A DNA stretch of 47,527 nucleotides from an uncultured Lachnospiraceae bacterium (GTDB taxonomy: Bacteria > Bacillota > Clostridia > Lachnospirales > Lachnospiraceae). Position numbers and translations under genes: made by a program. The DNA lies in assembly GCA_947623185.1 (NCBI GenBank), contig CANQGL010000010.1, positions 1 to 47,527 of the forward strand, in the 5' to 3' direction. The notes under the pieces were generated by a model. That model saw nothing but the letters and a program-made list of their open reading frames with translations. It made no database searches and was not told the DNA's origin. Shown in pieces: positions 36,025 through 44,367 of the stretch; the stretch's first letter is position 1, and every line of letters begins with the position of its first letter.

Positions 36025-36741
36025 TTATTTTCTGTCCTCGATTCCCAGTCTCCTGAATACCTCGTTGTAAGCGTCCTCTACATTGCCGAGATCGCGGCGG
36101 AAGCGGTCCTTGTCCAGCTTCTCGTGCGTCTTTTTATCCCAGAGGCGGCAGGTGTCCGGGGAAACCTCGTCCGCCAGGATGATCTGTCCCTTGTAGCGTC
36201 CGAACTCGATCTTAAAGTCCACCAGATCGATGCCCAGGCTGTCGAAGTACTTCTTCATCACGTCGTTGACCTTGAAGGCGTACTTTTCGATCGTATCGAT
36301 CTCCTCCTCGGTGGCCAGTTCGAGGCTTAAGGCGTAGTACCGGTTGATGAACGGGTCGTGGAGATCGTCGTTTTTATAGCTGAACTCAAGCGTCGGGCGT
36401 TTGAAGACGATGCCTTCCTTTACGCCCATGCGCTGTGCGAAGCTTCCGGCGGTGATGTTGCGGATGATGACCTCGAGCGGAACGATCTCGACCTTTTTGA
36501 CAGCCGTCTCACGGTCCGAAAGTTCCTCGATGTAGTGGGTCGGGACGCCCTCTTTTTCCAGCAGCCGGAAAATGTGGTTCGTCATGCGGTTGTTGATCGC
36601 GCCCTTGCCGACGATCGTTCCCTTTTTCTGCCCGTCAAACGCGGTCGCGTCGTCCTTGTAGTCCACGATCAGGACGTCGGGATCGTCCGTTTTGAACACT
36701 TTTTTTGCCTTGCCTTCGTACAGCAGATCGAGCTTTTTCAT
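36025..36741 (-). CDS. purC: SAICAR synthase
   Basis: A 238-residue phosphoribosylaminoimidazole-succinocarboxamide synthase. Motifs are [13 protein letters not shown] near the N-terminus, [15 protein letters not shown] in the middle, and the DFKIEFGR...[15 protein letters not shown] stretch with metal ligands. It adds aspartate to CAIR with ATP. It is the first gene of the purC-purF-purB-purA run and stands behind a near-consensus promoter. Confidence 0.96.
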   Translation of the reverse strand: MKKLDLLYEGKAKKVFKTDDPDVLIVDYKDDATAFDGQKKGTIVGKGAINNRMTNHIFRLLEKEGVPTHYIEELSDRETAVKKVEIVPLEVIIRNITAGSFAQRMGVKEGIVFKRPTLEFSYKNDDLHDPFINRYYALSLELATEEEIDTIEKYAFKVNDVMKKYFDSLGIDLVDFKIEFGRYKGQIILADEVSPDTCRLWDKKTHEKLDKDRFRRDLGNVEDAYNEVFRRLGIEDRK

Positions 36742-36809
36742 GATAATCCGTCCTTTTCTTTTGATGATTGCGGCTGAACCTGCCGCACGGGTCGTGTATT
36801 AACTGGAAT

Positions 36810-36838
36810 ATTATAAAGGATGGACAGAAGAATTTCAA
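36810..36838 (-). promoter_or_regulatory. promoter of the purine operon
   Basis: TTGAAA (36838-36833), 17-base spacer, perfect TATAAT (36815-36810) on the minus strand. The leader is about 65 bases. No purine riboswitch and no PurBox (CGAA motif) was recognised. Confidence 0.75.
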
Positions 36839-36880
36839 GAGTAAGAGCGGAAAAGTTTGCATACTTTGCGCGCATGCCGC

Positions 36881-37258
36881 CTACGGGCCCGTCTCCCGCT
36901 CCGTGCGGCTGTGAAACCAGAACAGACCGCCGCCGTCCCGCTCGATCCCGATCCCGTAAACGTCGGGGTATCCCTGCGCGGGCTGCACGTCCGGGACCGG
37001 TCCGCCGTCCGCCCGGTCCGCGCTTTCGCTTACCGCCCCGCCGGGAAATCGGTCCGTGCTTTCGCCTGCGGTCCCGACCGGGATGCGGTCCACGATCCGC
37101 TCGCTGGTATGGGCGCGCACATATGTAAATCCGAACCAGACGGCCTCCGCGATCAGCAGGAACTTCGCAATGATGATCGCCGCCCTGAGCGCCCGCTCCC
37201 TGGCGAAATTGTGCCGCCAGGCGCAGTACGGCCTGTAACAGTAGCTTTCCCGTCTCAT
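36881..37258 (-). CDS. hypothetical protein with one N-terminal membrane segment
   Basis: A 125-residue protein with a very basic first 25 residues (WRHNFARERALRAA), one membrane segment (about 27-45), and an extracellular tail that ends in RTERETGP. No domain recognised. AAAGGAGA precedes the ATG. It lies upstream of purC in the same direction, about 40 bases from the pur promoter. Confidence 0.5.
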   Translation of the reverse strand: MRRESYCYRPYCAWRHNFARERALRAAIIIAKFLLIAEAVWFGFTYVRAHTSERIVDRIPVGTAGESTDRFPGGAVSESADRADGGPVPDVQPAQGYPDVYGIGIERDGGGLFWFHSRTERETGP

Positions 37259-37402
37259 ACTGTTCTCCTTTCCCGGATGGTTTCCAGGCCATCCGTTTGC
37301 AGGTTCCCGGTTTCAGGGCATCCGGGCCGTCCGGGCGGCTCCCTGTTTCCGCAGGCGGTTTGGGCCGGGGAGCGCCGGGGAGACGTCCTTTCGGTCCGGC
37401 GC

Positions 37403-37828
37403 TTACTGTCCGGCGCCCTGCATTATGCCCTGTGCGGTGCCGCTTCCGGTACCGTTTCCAGTACCGTTTCCGGTGCTGCTTCCTTTTGTCTCATTAATGT
37501 TGACCCCGGCGTTTCCGATCCCGGCCTCGTTCGTGTTCCCGGTCATGTTCTCCACGCCGTTGATCATATCGTCGACCATTCCGCGCAGGATCCCGCCGGT
37601 CTCTCCGACCGCGGAGGATGAGCCGGTCCTGTCGTCTGAATAGGAACCGGTCGAAGTCCCGGATCCCGTGCCGTTACCTGTCTGTTGCCGCGTCGTTTTG
37701 GCCGCCGCGGAAGTGCCTGCCTGTGCGGTCTCTGTCATACCGCTTCCGCTGTTTCTGCCGCACGCCGCCGCGACGCCGATCACTGCGATCAGCATCGCGC
37801 AAAAAGCAAATCGTTTGATCTTTTCCAT
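37403..37828 (-). CDS. small Gly/Thr/Asn-rich lipoprotein
   Basis: A 141-residue predicted lipoprotein: basic start (MEKIKRF), hydrophobic core and lipobox AAAC. The tail is low complexity, with short NGTGNGT-type repeats near the C-terminus and a VDDMINGVENMTGNTNEAG helix. The start at 37828 is chosen because GGAGAT precedes it and the signal peptide then is standard; a longer frame upstream is unlikely. Function unknown. Confidence 0.6.
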   Translation of the reverse strand: MEKIKRFAFCAMLIAVIGVAAACGRNSGSGMTETAQAGTSAAAKTTRQQTGNGTGSGTSTGSYSDDRTGSSSAVGETGGILRGMVDDMINGVENMTGNTNEAGIGNAGVNINETKGSSTGNGTGNGTGSGTAQGIMQGAGQ

Positions 37829-38018
37829 AATCGTAATCTCCTTTCCAAGGCTAGTATGCGCCGTTTGGGGGAGAATATTTAGGAAGAAAATGCCGTCCGT
37901 CACGCCGCAGGAAACAGTGGATTTATCGTGCGCCGTGTGCTATACTTTCCATGAAAGGCGCGTATTCCGGTCCATGTATTCCGGCCGTCGCATTCCGCTC
38001 ATCATACGGAGGAGATCC

Positions 38019-39056
38019 ATGACTGAAAAAAGAACAAAAGAACACATCGGAAGCTTTGATTTTATACGTCTGACATGTGCCGTCGGGATCATTGTCTATC
38101 ACTATTCGTGCGGATCGGCCGGACCGTTCCGCCCTCTTTTCATACACGCGAACGGGAACTGGGGCGACGCCATCGTGAGCGCCTTCCTCAGCCTTTCCGG
38201 TGCGGTCCTCGTTTACAATTACAGCGAGATCGATTCCCTGAAACGTTTCTGGTACAGGCGGATGAAGTCGGTCCTCCCGGCGTTTTACATCGCGTTCGCG
38301 ATCCTTTATGTCAAAAATGTTTTCGCGTACAAAAAGCTGTTTTTCTCGGGCAGTCCGGTCAAACTGCTGCCCTCGCTCGTCTGCATGGACGGATACCTCA
38401 ACTACCGCATTCCGGGAAACTACTATCTGACCGGCGAATGGTTCCTCGGGGCGATCGTGCTCTGTTACTTATTGTACCCGCTTATCCTGAAACTATTTAA
38501 CCGCTCGGCGGCCGCCGTGACCGCCGTCCTGCTCTGCGCCGATCTCGCCGTGATCCACACCGACTATTTCGTCATCGAAGATATCCGGAATTTATTCACG
38601 GTCCTGTTCGTGTTCGAGCTCGGCATGCTGCTCATGCGTTACAGAAAGGCCGTTCTGGACCGCCCGGCCGCGGCCGCGGTCTGCGCGGTGTTCGCCATCT
38701 TTCTGATCTTCTTTAAACTGCCCTTAAGCCAGACGTCGGCGGCCCACGCGCTCGGTCTCTGCCTGTTCGTTCTCCTGTATCACGCCGGGAATCTGCTTAT
38801 GAAAAACAAAACGGCCGCTTCCGTGATCGGATCGGTCGAGCGGGGCGGCCTGTCCTATCCCGTCTTCCTTCTCCAGCATCCGATCATCAACACCGTGCTC
38901 GGTTTCAAGGACCCGTCCGAGCCGTGGAAGGTGTGCGTTATGATCGCGGTTACGGTCGTTATCGTCTTCTTATGTGCAAAAGCGCTGCTTGCCGTTACAC
39001 AAGCAGCGCTGAACAGCAGGATCTATAAAAAGTTTGAGGCGCGGATCCTCGCTTAG
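38019..39056 (+). CDS. acyltransferase family 3 membrane protein
   Basis: A 345-residue membrane protein of the Acyl_transf_3 family, with about ten membrane segments. Typical elements are FDFIRLTCAVGIIVYHY near the N-terminus (His in the first segment), FWYRRMKSVLPAFYIA, and GEWFLGAIVLCYLLYP. Members O-acylate sugars of the cell surface. ACGGAGGAG stands before the ATG. The gene runs against its neighbours, so it is probably a single transcription unit; the acceptor is unknown. Confidence 0.85.
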   Translation: MTEKRTKEHIGSFDFIRLTCAVGIIVYHYSCGSAGPFRPLFIHANGNWGDAIVSAFLSLSGAVLVYNYSEIDSLKRFWYRRMKSVLPAFYIAFAILYVKNVFAYKKLFFSGSPVKLLPSLVCMDGYLNYRIPGNYYLTGEWFLGAIVLCYLLYPLILKLFNRSAAAVTAVLLCADLAVIHTDYFVIEDIRNLFTVLFVFELGMLLMRYRKAVLDRPAAAAVCAVFAIFLIFFKLPLSQTSAAHALGLCLFVLLYHAGNLLMKNKTAASVIGSVERGGLSYPVFLLQHPIINTVLGFKDPSEPWKVCVMIAVTVVIVFLCAKALLAVTQAALNSRIYKKFEARILA

Positions 39057-39140
39057 CCGGGCCGCTCCGTTCGCGGATCGTTTCCGCCGTACCGGACCGT
39101 TTCGGTCATCTGGCCGCATTCACAGCGCCGGATCCCCCGC

Positions 39141-39893
39141 CTATCCGATCACATCCGCCATGCCGTACATACCCGGCCCGCGGTCCTTCAGAAACTTCGC
39201 GGCCTGCACCGCTCCGTTCGCGAAGATCGCCCGCGAATTCGCCTGGTGGCTGAACGTTACGACCTCGTCCTGACCGGCGAAGATGATGTCGTGCTCCCCG
39301 ACGATCGTGCCTCCGCGGATCGCCTGGATACCGATCTCCTTCGGATCGCGTTTTGCGCGCTCGGAAGTGCGGTCGTATTTGTAGTGGTACGCGTTGTCAA
39401 GGCTTTCGTTGACCGCGTCGGCCAGCGCCAGAGCCGTTCCGCTCGGCGCGTCGAGCTTGCGGTTATGGTGCTTTTCCAGGATCTCGATGTCGAACCCGGC
39501 CTCCGCCAGGATCGGGGAGACCTCCCTAAGCACCTTAAGAAGCAGATTGATCCCCATCGACATGTTGGCAGAGCGCAGCACCGCGGTCGTTTCGCTTAAC
39601 TCTTTCACCTTCGCGAGCTGCTCCTCCGAAAGACCGGTCGTGCAGAGAACGACCGGCGTTTTTGTCTCCGCGCAGTAGGCAATCACGCCGTCGGTCGCCT
39701 TCGCGATCGAAAAGTCGATCACCACGTCGGCCTTCGGGCACTCGAAAAGCGACGGAAAGACCGGATAATCCGCTCTCTGTTCCGTATTCATATCGACTCC
39801 GGCCACGATCTCCATCGTATCGTCTTTTTCAATGATCTCCGTGATCACGCGGCCCATCGCGCCGTTGCATCCGTTTAAAATCACTTTTGTCAT
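39141..39893 (-). CDS. dapB: 4-hydroxy-tetrahydrodipicolinate reductase
   Basis: A 250-residue DapB: nucleotide-binding GCNGAMGRVI at residues 8-17 and the catalytic EKHHNRKLDAPSGTAL motif (His-His and Lys). It makes tetrahydrodipicolinate for lysine and the diaminopimelate of peptidoglycan. Follows dapA after 15 bases. Confidence 0.97.
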   Translation of the reverse strand: MTKVILNGCNGAMGRVITEIIEKDDTMEIVAGVDMNTEQRADYPVFPSLFECPKADVVIDFSIAKATDGVIAYCAETKTPVVLCTTGLSEEQLAKVKELSETTAVLRSANMSMGINLLLKVLREVSPILAEAGFDIEILEKHHNRKLDAPSGTALALADAVNESLDNAYHYKYDRTSERAKRDPKEIGIQAIRGGTIVGEHDIIFAGQDEVVTFSHQANSRAIFANGAVQAAKFLKDRGPGMYGMADVIG

Positions 39894-39908
39894 TCTGTTT
39901 TCTCCCCG

Positions 39909-40793
39909 TCACAGAAGTCCGAACTTCTGCATCTCTTTCTTCAGGTTCTCCTGATGTTTCGGTTCCATCACCGTGAGCGGCAGCCGCGGCTCCCCGACTT
40001 CCATCCCCATCAGGTTCATGGCGGCCTTGACCGGGATCGGATTGACCTCCGAGAACAGGGCGTTGATCAGCGGCAGCGCCTTAAGCTGGATCTTTCGGCT
40101 CCCCTCGACGTCCCCCGCGAAGAACTTCGCGCACATATCGTGCGTCTGCGCAGGAGCGATGTTGGACAGCACCGAGATCACGCCCTTCCCGCCCAGAGCG
40201 AGCAGCGGGACGACCTGATCGTCGTTGCCGGAGTAAACATCCACCCAGCCGTTGGAGAGCTCCATGATCTTTGCGATCGCCGAGAAGTTCCCGCTCGCCT
40301 CCTTGACGCCCACGATGTTCTCCACATGCCTGCAGAGATCGACGATCGTTTCCGGTTCGATGTTGACGCCGGTGCGGCTCGGGATGTTGTAAAGGATCGC
40401 CGGGATCCTGATTGCCTCCGCGATCTTGGTGAAATGGGCCTTGAGACCGTTCTGCGTGGCCTTGTTGTAGTAGGGGGAGACGAGAAGGACCCCGTCGGCC
40501 CCCGCCTCCTCGGCCTCGGCGGACAGCTCCGCGGCGGTCCGGGTGCAGTTCGACCCGGTCCCGGCGACGACCGGTATCCTTTGGTTCACGACCTGGCAGA
40601 CGAAACGGATCACGTCGATATGCTCCGCCTCCGTCATGGTCGACGACTCTCCGGTCGTACCCGTCGCCACGATACAGTCGGTATGATTCGCGATCTGGTC
40701 CTCGATGAGTTCCTCGAGTTTTTCGTAGTTTACCTCACCGTTTTCCTTAAACGGCGTGACAAGGGCAACGCCGGCTCCCTCAAAAATAGCCAT
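39909..40793 (-). CDS. dapA: 4-hydroxy-tetrahydrodipicolinate synthase
   Basis: A 294-residue DapA, a (beta/alpha)8 aldolase that condenses pyruvate and aspartate semialdehyde. The Schiff-base lysine is K164 in GVKEASGNF; Tyr135 in LYNIPSRTG and Thr46/47 in GTTGES complete the proton relay. First gene of dapA-dapB, behind a leader with a terminator-like hairpin. Confidence 0.97.
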   Translation of the reverse strand: MAIFEGAGVALVTPFKENGEVNYEKLEELIEDQIANHTDCIVATGTTGESSTMTEAEHIDVIRFVCQVVNQRIPVVAGTGSNCTRTAAELSAEAEEAGADGVLLVSPYYNKATQNGLKAHFTKIAEAIRIPAILYNIPSRTGVNIEPETIVDLCRHVENIVGVKEASGNFSAIAKIMELSNGWVDVYSGNDDQVVPLLALGGKGVISVLSNIAPAQTHDMCAKFFAGDVEGSRKIQLKALPLINALFSEVNPIPVKAAMNLMGMEVGEPRLPLTVMEPKHQENLKKEMQKFGLL

Positions 40794-40836
40794 TTTTTCT
40801 CCTTTCGCCGGACAGGCTTTCCGCTCGTCCGGGTGA

Positions 40837-40871
40837 ATAAAAAGGCTGACATCCGTTTATGAATATCAGCC
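40837..40871 (-). terminator. terminator-like hairpin in the dapA leader (candidate attenuator)
   Basis: On the minus strand GGCTGA (40871-40866) pairs with TCAGCC (40849-40844), and TTTTT follows at once. It sits between the promoter and dapA. A second hairpin (CCGGAC/GTCCGG) lies between it and the ribosome site. The leader is only about 110 bases, too short for the usual lysine riboswitch or T-box, so the trigger is unknown. Confidence 0.6.
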
Positions 40872-40909
40872 CTGAAAATCCCCGCAGATCAGAAACCTCT
40901 ATCAATATC

Positions 40910-40938
40910 ATGGTATCATCAAAGGAGAAAAAAGTCAA
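40910..40938 (-). promoter_or_regulatory. promoter of dapA-dapB
   Basis: TTGACT (40938-40933), 17-base spacer, TACCAT (40915-40910) on the minus strand, starting just after the stop codon of the Ssb-like gene. Confidence 0.6.
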
Positions 40939-40941
40939 CTC

Positions 40942-41568
40942 TTATTCCATGCATTCCAGCTTGCTGACGGACACCTCGTAAGCCACTCTCTTCTCGCATT
41001 CCACGTCGTTCAGCCGCTTTGTATATTCCCTGCTCTGCACGCGCCCCCAGATCATGATCCTTGTTCCGACGTCGAGGCCGGAGGCGTATCGCGCGTTCCG
41101 TCCCCAAGCGATGCAGGGGATGTAATCGGACTTCCCGTAAGGGCGGTTGACCGCCACCAGAAGATCCGCGATCTCGCGGCCGAGAGGCGTCTTGCGGTAG
41201 ACCGGTTCCTTGCATATGTAGCCGTCGAGGAAGATCTGATTCGTCCGCGTATAGTCCGTAAATTCATCCATAAATGTGACCTCGCGCACGAACACCGAGA
41301 GGACGAGCCTGTTCCGGGTCCCTTCATGGCGGTTGTACGAGCGGAACTGCCCGACGGCTCCCATCGTCATCCCGGTGTAGTCCCGGGTCACGTCGATCAG
41401 GCGGTCCGAGATCATGAGCGGGATCACATCCGCCTGTTCGCTCAGGCGGCTCACGGAAAGGTCGACCATGTAAAAACCTTCCCCGAACACCGAGTGGCTG
41501 AACGTAAATCCCGAAACGACCGTTCCGATCACATTTACTTTGTTGTTTTCCATTCCTTTTTCCGACAT
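40942..41568 (-). CDS. single-stranded DNA-binding-protein-like, two OB folds
   Basis: A 208-residue protein that can be read as two OB-fold halves: residues about 8-98 (NKVNVIGTVVSGFTFSH...) and about 105-205 (NQIFLDGYICKEPVYRKTPL-GREIADLLVAVNR, then CIAWGRNARY). The second half has the Ssb core pattern (DLLVAVNR, IPCIAWG, VGTRIMIWGRVQSREY). There is no acidic C-terminal tip like that of housekeeping Ssb, so it is probably an accessory form. Common in Lachnospiraceae next to dapA. Confidence 0.75.
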   Translation of the reverse strand: MSEKGMENNKVNVIGTVVSGFTFSHSVFGEGFYMVDLSVSRLSEQADVIPLMISDRLIDVTRDYTGMTMGAVGQFRSYNRHEGTRNRLVLSVFVREVTFMDEFTDYTRTNQIFLDGYICKEPVYRKTPLGREIADLLVAVNRPYGKSDYIPCIAWGRNARYASGLDVGTRIMIWGRVQSREYTKRLNDVECEKRVAYEVSVSKLECME

Positions 41569-41691
41569 AGTATTTCTCCTTTTTATTCATAGTCAGTCCA
41601 AAACGAACTGCCGGATCGCAGAATTTCCGGCCTGCTATTATATATATTCGCAATGGCCTCAATATATGATTGGAAAAGAGAAATTTTCCGT

Positions 41692-41720
41692 TTGTCATTT
41701 CCCCCCGTTCGTGATAATAT
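41692..41720 (+). promoter_or_regulatory. promoter of the YihY/BrkB gene
   Basis: TTGTCA (41692-41697), 17-base spacer, TAATAT (41715-41720), about 40 bases before the start codon. Confidence 0.6.
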
Positions 41721-41758
41721 CATTGCAGGGAGCGCGGTCTCCCGAAAGGAGGATTCGC

Positions 41759-42568
41759 ATGATATGGTTCTTTCTGGAGTGCAGGCAGATCTTCGATAAA
41801 TACGTTCGGGACGAGGTCAGCGTATACGCGGCGCAGGCGTCCTTTTTTATTATCCTGGCCGCCTTTCCCTTCCTCATGCTGCTGCTCGCCCTGATCCAGA
41901 TCGTGCCCGTCGTTCAGGTGTCCGATCTGTTCGCCTTTGTCGTGAACGCGGTCCCGGATTCGCTCGATGCGATCGTTATCCGCATCCTTGAAAGTCTCTA
42001 TTCCGACTCTCCGATCGCGCTTCTTTCCGCAACCGCTCTGGCCGCTCTGTGGTCGGCCGCGCGCGGCATGTTGAGCATTGAGCGGGGTCTTAACAGGATC
42101 TATGAAGTGTCTGATCAGCGCAATTATGTCGTTCGGCGTCTGATTTGCAGCTTTTATACGATCATTCTGACGTTTATGTGTGTTCTCTGTCTGATCCTTC
42201 TGGTCTTTGGAGATTCATTGCAGAGGCTTGTTATATCGATCATTCCGATGCTTTCCGATCTCTCGTTCCTGATCACATCGGTGCGGAATATCGGATCGCT
42301 GGTGCTGCTTGTTTTGTTCTTTCTTATGATCTATACGATACTGCCGTTTAAAAAGCTGCGCATCCGTTCCCAGATCCCCGGATCGGTCTTTTCCGCGATC
42401 GGATGGGTAGCATGTTCAGTCGCGATCTCGATCTACTTCCGGCATTTCAAACGTTTCGCGATCACCTACGGAAGCCTGACCGCTGTGATCCTGTTCATGC
42501 TGTGGATCTATTTCTGCATGATCATCCTGTTTATCGGGGCAGAGATCAACCGCCATTTAGACAGGTAA
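41759..42568 (+). CDS. YihY/BrkB-family inner membrane protein
   Basis: A 269-residue membrane protein with six segments: the N-terminal SVYAAQASFFIILAAFPFLM region and the C-terminal VILFMLWIYFCMIILFIGAEINR are typical of YihY/BrkB. The start at 41759 follows AAAGGAGG. The family is widespread; the biochemical role is not settled (proposals include envelope lipid transport). Single gene with its own promoter. Confidence 0.9.
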   Translation: MIWFFLECRQIFDKYVRDEVSVYAAQASFFIILAAFPFLMLLLALIQIVPVVQVSDLFAFVVNAVPDSLDAIVIRILESLYSDSPIALLSATALAALWSAARGMLSIERGLNRIYEVSDQRNYVVRRLICSFYTIILTFMCVLCLILLVFGDSLQRLVISIIPMLSDLSFLITSVRNIGSLVLLVLFFLMIYTILPFKKLRIRSQIPGSVFSAIGWVACSVAISIYFRHFKRFAITYGSLTAVILFMLWIYFCMIILFIGAEINRHLDR

Positions 42569-42583
42569 GCCCGCTTCCCGCAG

Positions 42584-42616
42584 AAAAAGGGCGTGTCCGC
42601 GATCGCGGGCACGCCC
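42584..42616 (-). terminator. terminator of the TrpXYZ-type ABC operon
   Basis: GGGCGTG (42589-42595) and CACGCCC (42610-42616), extended inward by CCGCG/CGCGG, form a strong stem. On the minus strand TTTTT follows; on the plus strand the tail is TAAATTTTT, so it can also end the BrkB transcript. Confidence 0.85.
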
Positions 42617-42630
42617 CTGTAAATTTTTAT

Positions 42631-43428
42631 TCAGTTCGCAAGCATCATTCTGTCGTTCGCGAATTCCTCGCCGCTGGCCTCTCCGAATTTCTTCAGCAGG
42701 TCTTCCACGCTGAGTCCCTTCTTCTCCTCGCCCTCGACGTCGTAAATGATACGGCCCTCGTGCATCATGATCAGTCGGTTTCCGTACTGGATCGCGTCCT
42801 TCATGTTGTGCGTGACCATCAGAGCGGTCAGACCCTGCTCGCCGATGATCTCGTCCGTCAGCTCGAGGACTTTCTTGGCGGTCTTCGGATCCAGCGCCGC
42901 CGTATGCTCGTCGAGAAGCAGAAGCTTCGGTCCGACCAGCGTCGCCATTAAAAGCGTCAGCGCCTGCCGCTGTCCGCCGGAGAGCAGCCCTACCTTCGAG
43001 GTCAGGCGGGTCTCAAGGCCCAGTCCCAGTCTGGAGAGCATCCTGCGGTACGTCTCGCGCTCGTCGTTTCGGATCCCCGGGCCCAGCGTACGCCGTTTTC
43101 CGCGTCGAAGCGCCAGAGCCAGATTCTCCTCGATCCCCATCGTCGCAGCAGTCCCGTTCATCGGATCCTGAAAGACCCGGCCAAGGAACTTCGCGCGCTG
43201 ATGTTCGGAGAGCTTCGTGACGTCGCGCCCGTCGATCAGGATCTTTCCCGTATCGACCGGCCACACGCCGGCGATCGCATTTAACATCGTCGATTTTCCG
43301 GCTCCGTTTCCGCCGATCACGGTCACGAAGTCGCCGTCCTTAAGCGTCAGGTTCAGATCGACGATCGCCCGCTTTTCGTTCACGGTCCCCGCGTTGAAGG
43401 TCTTGGAAATACCGATAATCTCTAACAT
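42631..43428 (-). CDS. ABC transporter ATP-binding protein (TrpZ-like)
   Basis: A 265-residue ATPase: Walker A GGNGAGKST (about 38-46), signature LLSGGQRQALTLL, Walker B LLLLDEHTAALD (His in place of Pro after Glu, as in this family), H-loop MVTHNM. Its ATG overlaps the permease stop by one base. Last gene of a three-gene importer. Confidence 0.93.
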   Translation of the reverse strand: MLEIIGISKTFNAGTVNEKRAIVDLNLTLKDGDFVTVIGGNGAGKSTMLNAIAGVWPVDTGKILIDGRDVTKLSEHQRAKFLGRVFQDPMNGTAATMGIEENLALALRRGKRRTLGPGIRNDERETYRRMLSRLGLGLETRLTSKVGLLSGGQRQALTLLMATLVGPKLLLLDEHTAALDPKTAKKVLELTDEIIGEQGLTALMVTHNMKDAIQYGNRLIMMHEGRIIYDVEGEEKKGLSVEDLLKKFGEASGEEFANDRMMLAN

Positions 43429-44348
43429 CAGTTCTCTCCTCCCTTCTTAACGGGCACGGGTTTTGAAAAGTAGCGCGCCTTCCATGTCGGGATCGCGAGG
43501 AAGATCGCCACCACGACAGCCGAAAGGAGCTTTAAGAGATCCGTATCGACCCCGAGCCAGATCACGAACTGCAGGACCAGGTAGTAAATGATCGCGCCAA
43601 AGCCCACGCTCAGCAGGCGGAGCGCAAAGTTATGGAAAATGCGGCCGAAGATCGCTTCTCCGATGATGACCGCCGCCAGGCCGATGACGATCGCGCCGCG
43701 GCCCATGTTGATATCGGCAAAGCCCTGATACTGGGACAGCAGAGCGCCGGAAAACGTCACCAGTCCGTTTGAGATCATCAGACCGAGGACACGCGCAAAG
43801 TCGGTGTTGATGCCCTGCGCGCGGGCCATTTTGTCGTTGCAGCCGGTCGCGCGGAGCGAACAGCCGATCTCCGTTCCGAAGAACCAGTAAAGGATGGCGA
43901 TCAGGATGACCAGGAGCACCGCAACGACCAGGATCGTGTTCTTCTGAAGCGCCACGCCGCGGATATACCGCAGGGACACCAGAAGGCTGTACTTGTCCAC
44001 ATTGATCGCCTGATTCGCCTTCCCCATGATCTTCAGATTGATTGAATACAGCCCGAGCTGCGTCAGGATACCGGACAGGATCGCCGGGATGCCCATAAAC
44101 GTGTGCAGGATCCCGGTCACCAGGCCGGCGCACATACCGGCCAGCGTGGCGACGGCCATCGACACCCACACGTTGTAGCCGCCGAGCATCATCATGATGC
44201 AGACCGCGCCGCCGGTCCCCAGAGAACCGTCCACGGTCAGATCGGCGATATCAAGAACGCGAAAGGTGATGTAAACTCCGATCGCCATGATCCCCCAAAT
44301 CAGTCCCTGCGCCGCGGCGCCGGGCAAAGCATTCAATAAACCGGCCAT
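43428..44348 (-). CDS. ABC transporter permease (TrpY-like)
   Basis: A 306-residue permease with about nine membrane segments, resembling the branched-chain amino acid/uncharacterised TrpXYZ group (GIMAIGVYITFRVLDIADLTVDGSLGTGG, and GCNDKMARAQGINTD loop). One copy forms a homodimer. It lies 19 bases after the binding-protein gene. Confidence 0.9.
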   Translation of the reverse strand: MAGLLNALPGAAAQGLIWGIMAIGVYITFRVLDIADLTVDGSLGTGGAVCIMMMLGGYNVWVSMAVATLAGMCAGLVTGILHTFMGIPAILSGILTQLGLYSINLKIMGKANQAINVDKYSLLVSLRYIRGVALQKNTILVVAVLLVILIAILYWFFGTEIGCSLRATGCNDKMARAQGINTDFARVLGLMISNGLVTFSGALLSQYQGFADINMGRGAIVIGLAAVIIGEAIFGRIFHNFALRLLSVGFGAIIYYLVLQFVIWLGVDTDLLKLLSAVVVAIFLAIPTWKARYFSKPVPVKKGGEN

Positions 44349-44367
44349 AATCTCTTCCTTTTACTGT

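Noticed and set aside
34312..36330. 672-codon open frame on the plus strand opposite purB, purF and purC
   Set aside because: It crosses three certain genes on the other strand, and its composition is that of an antisense shadow.
36742..36838. Purine riboswitch or PurBox upstream of purC
   Set aside because: The leader is about 65 bases and shows neither the conserved junctions of a purine aptamer nor CGAA boxes.
37262..37402. Further small genes in the G+C-rich stretch between the membrane protein and the lipoprotein
   Set aside because: Several short frames exist on both strands but none has a ribosome site or recognisable product.
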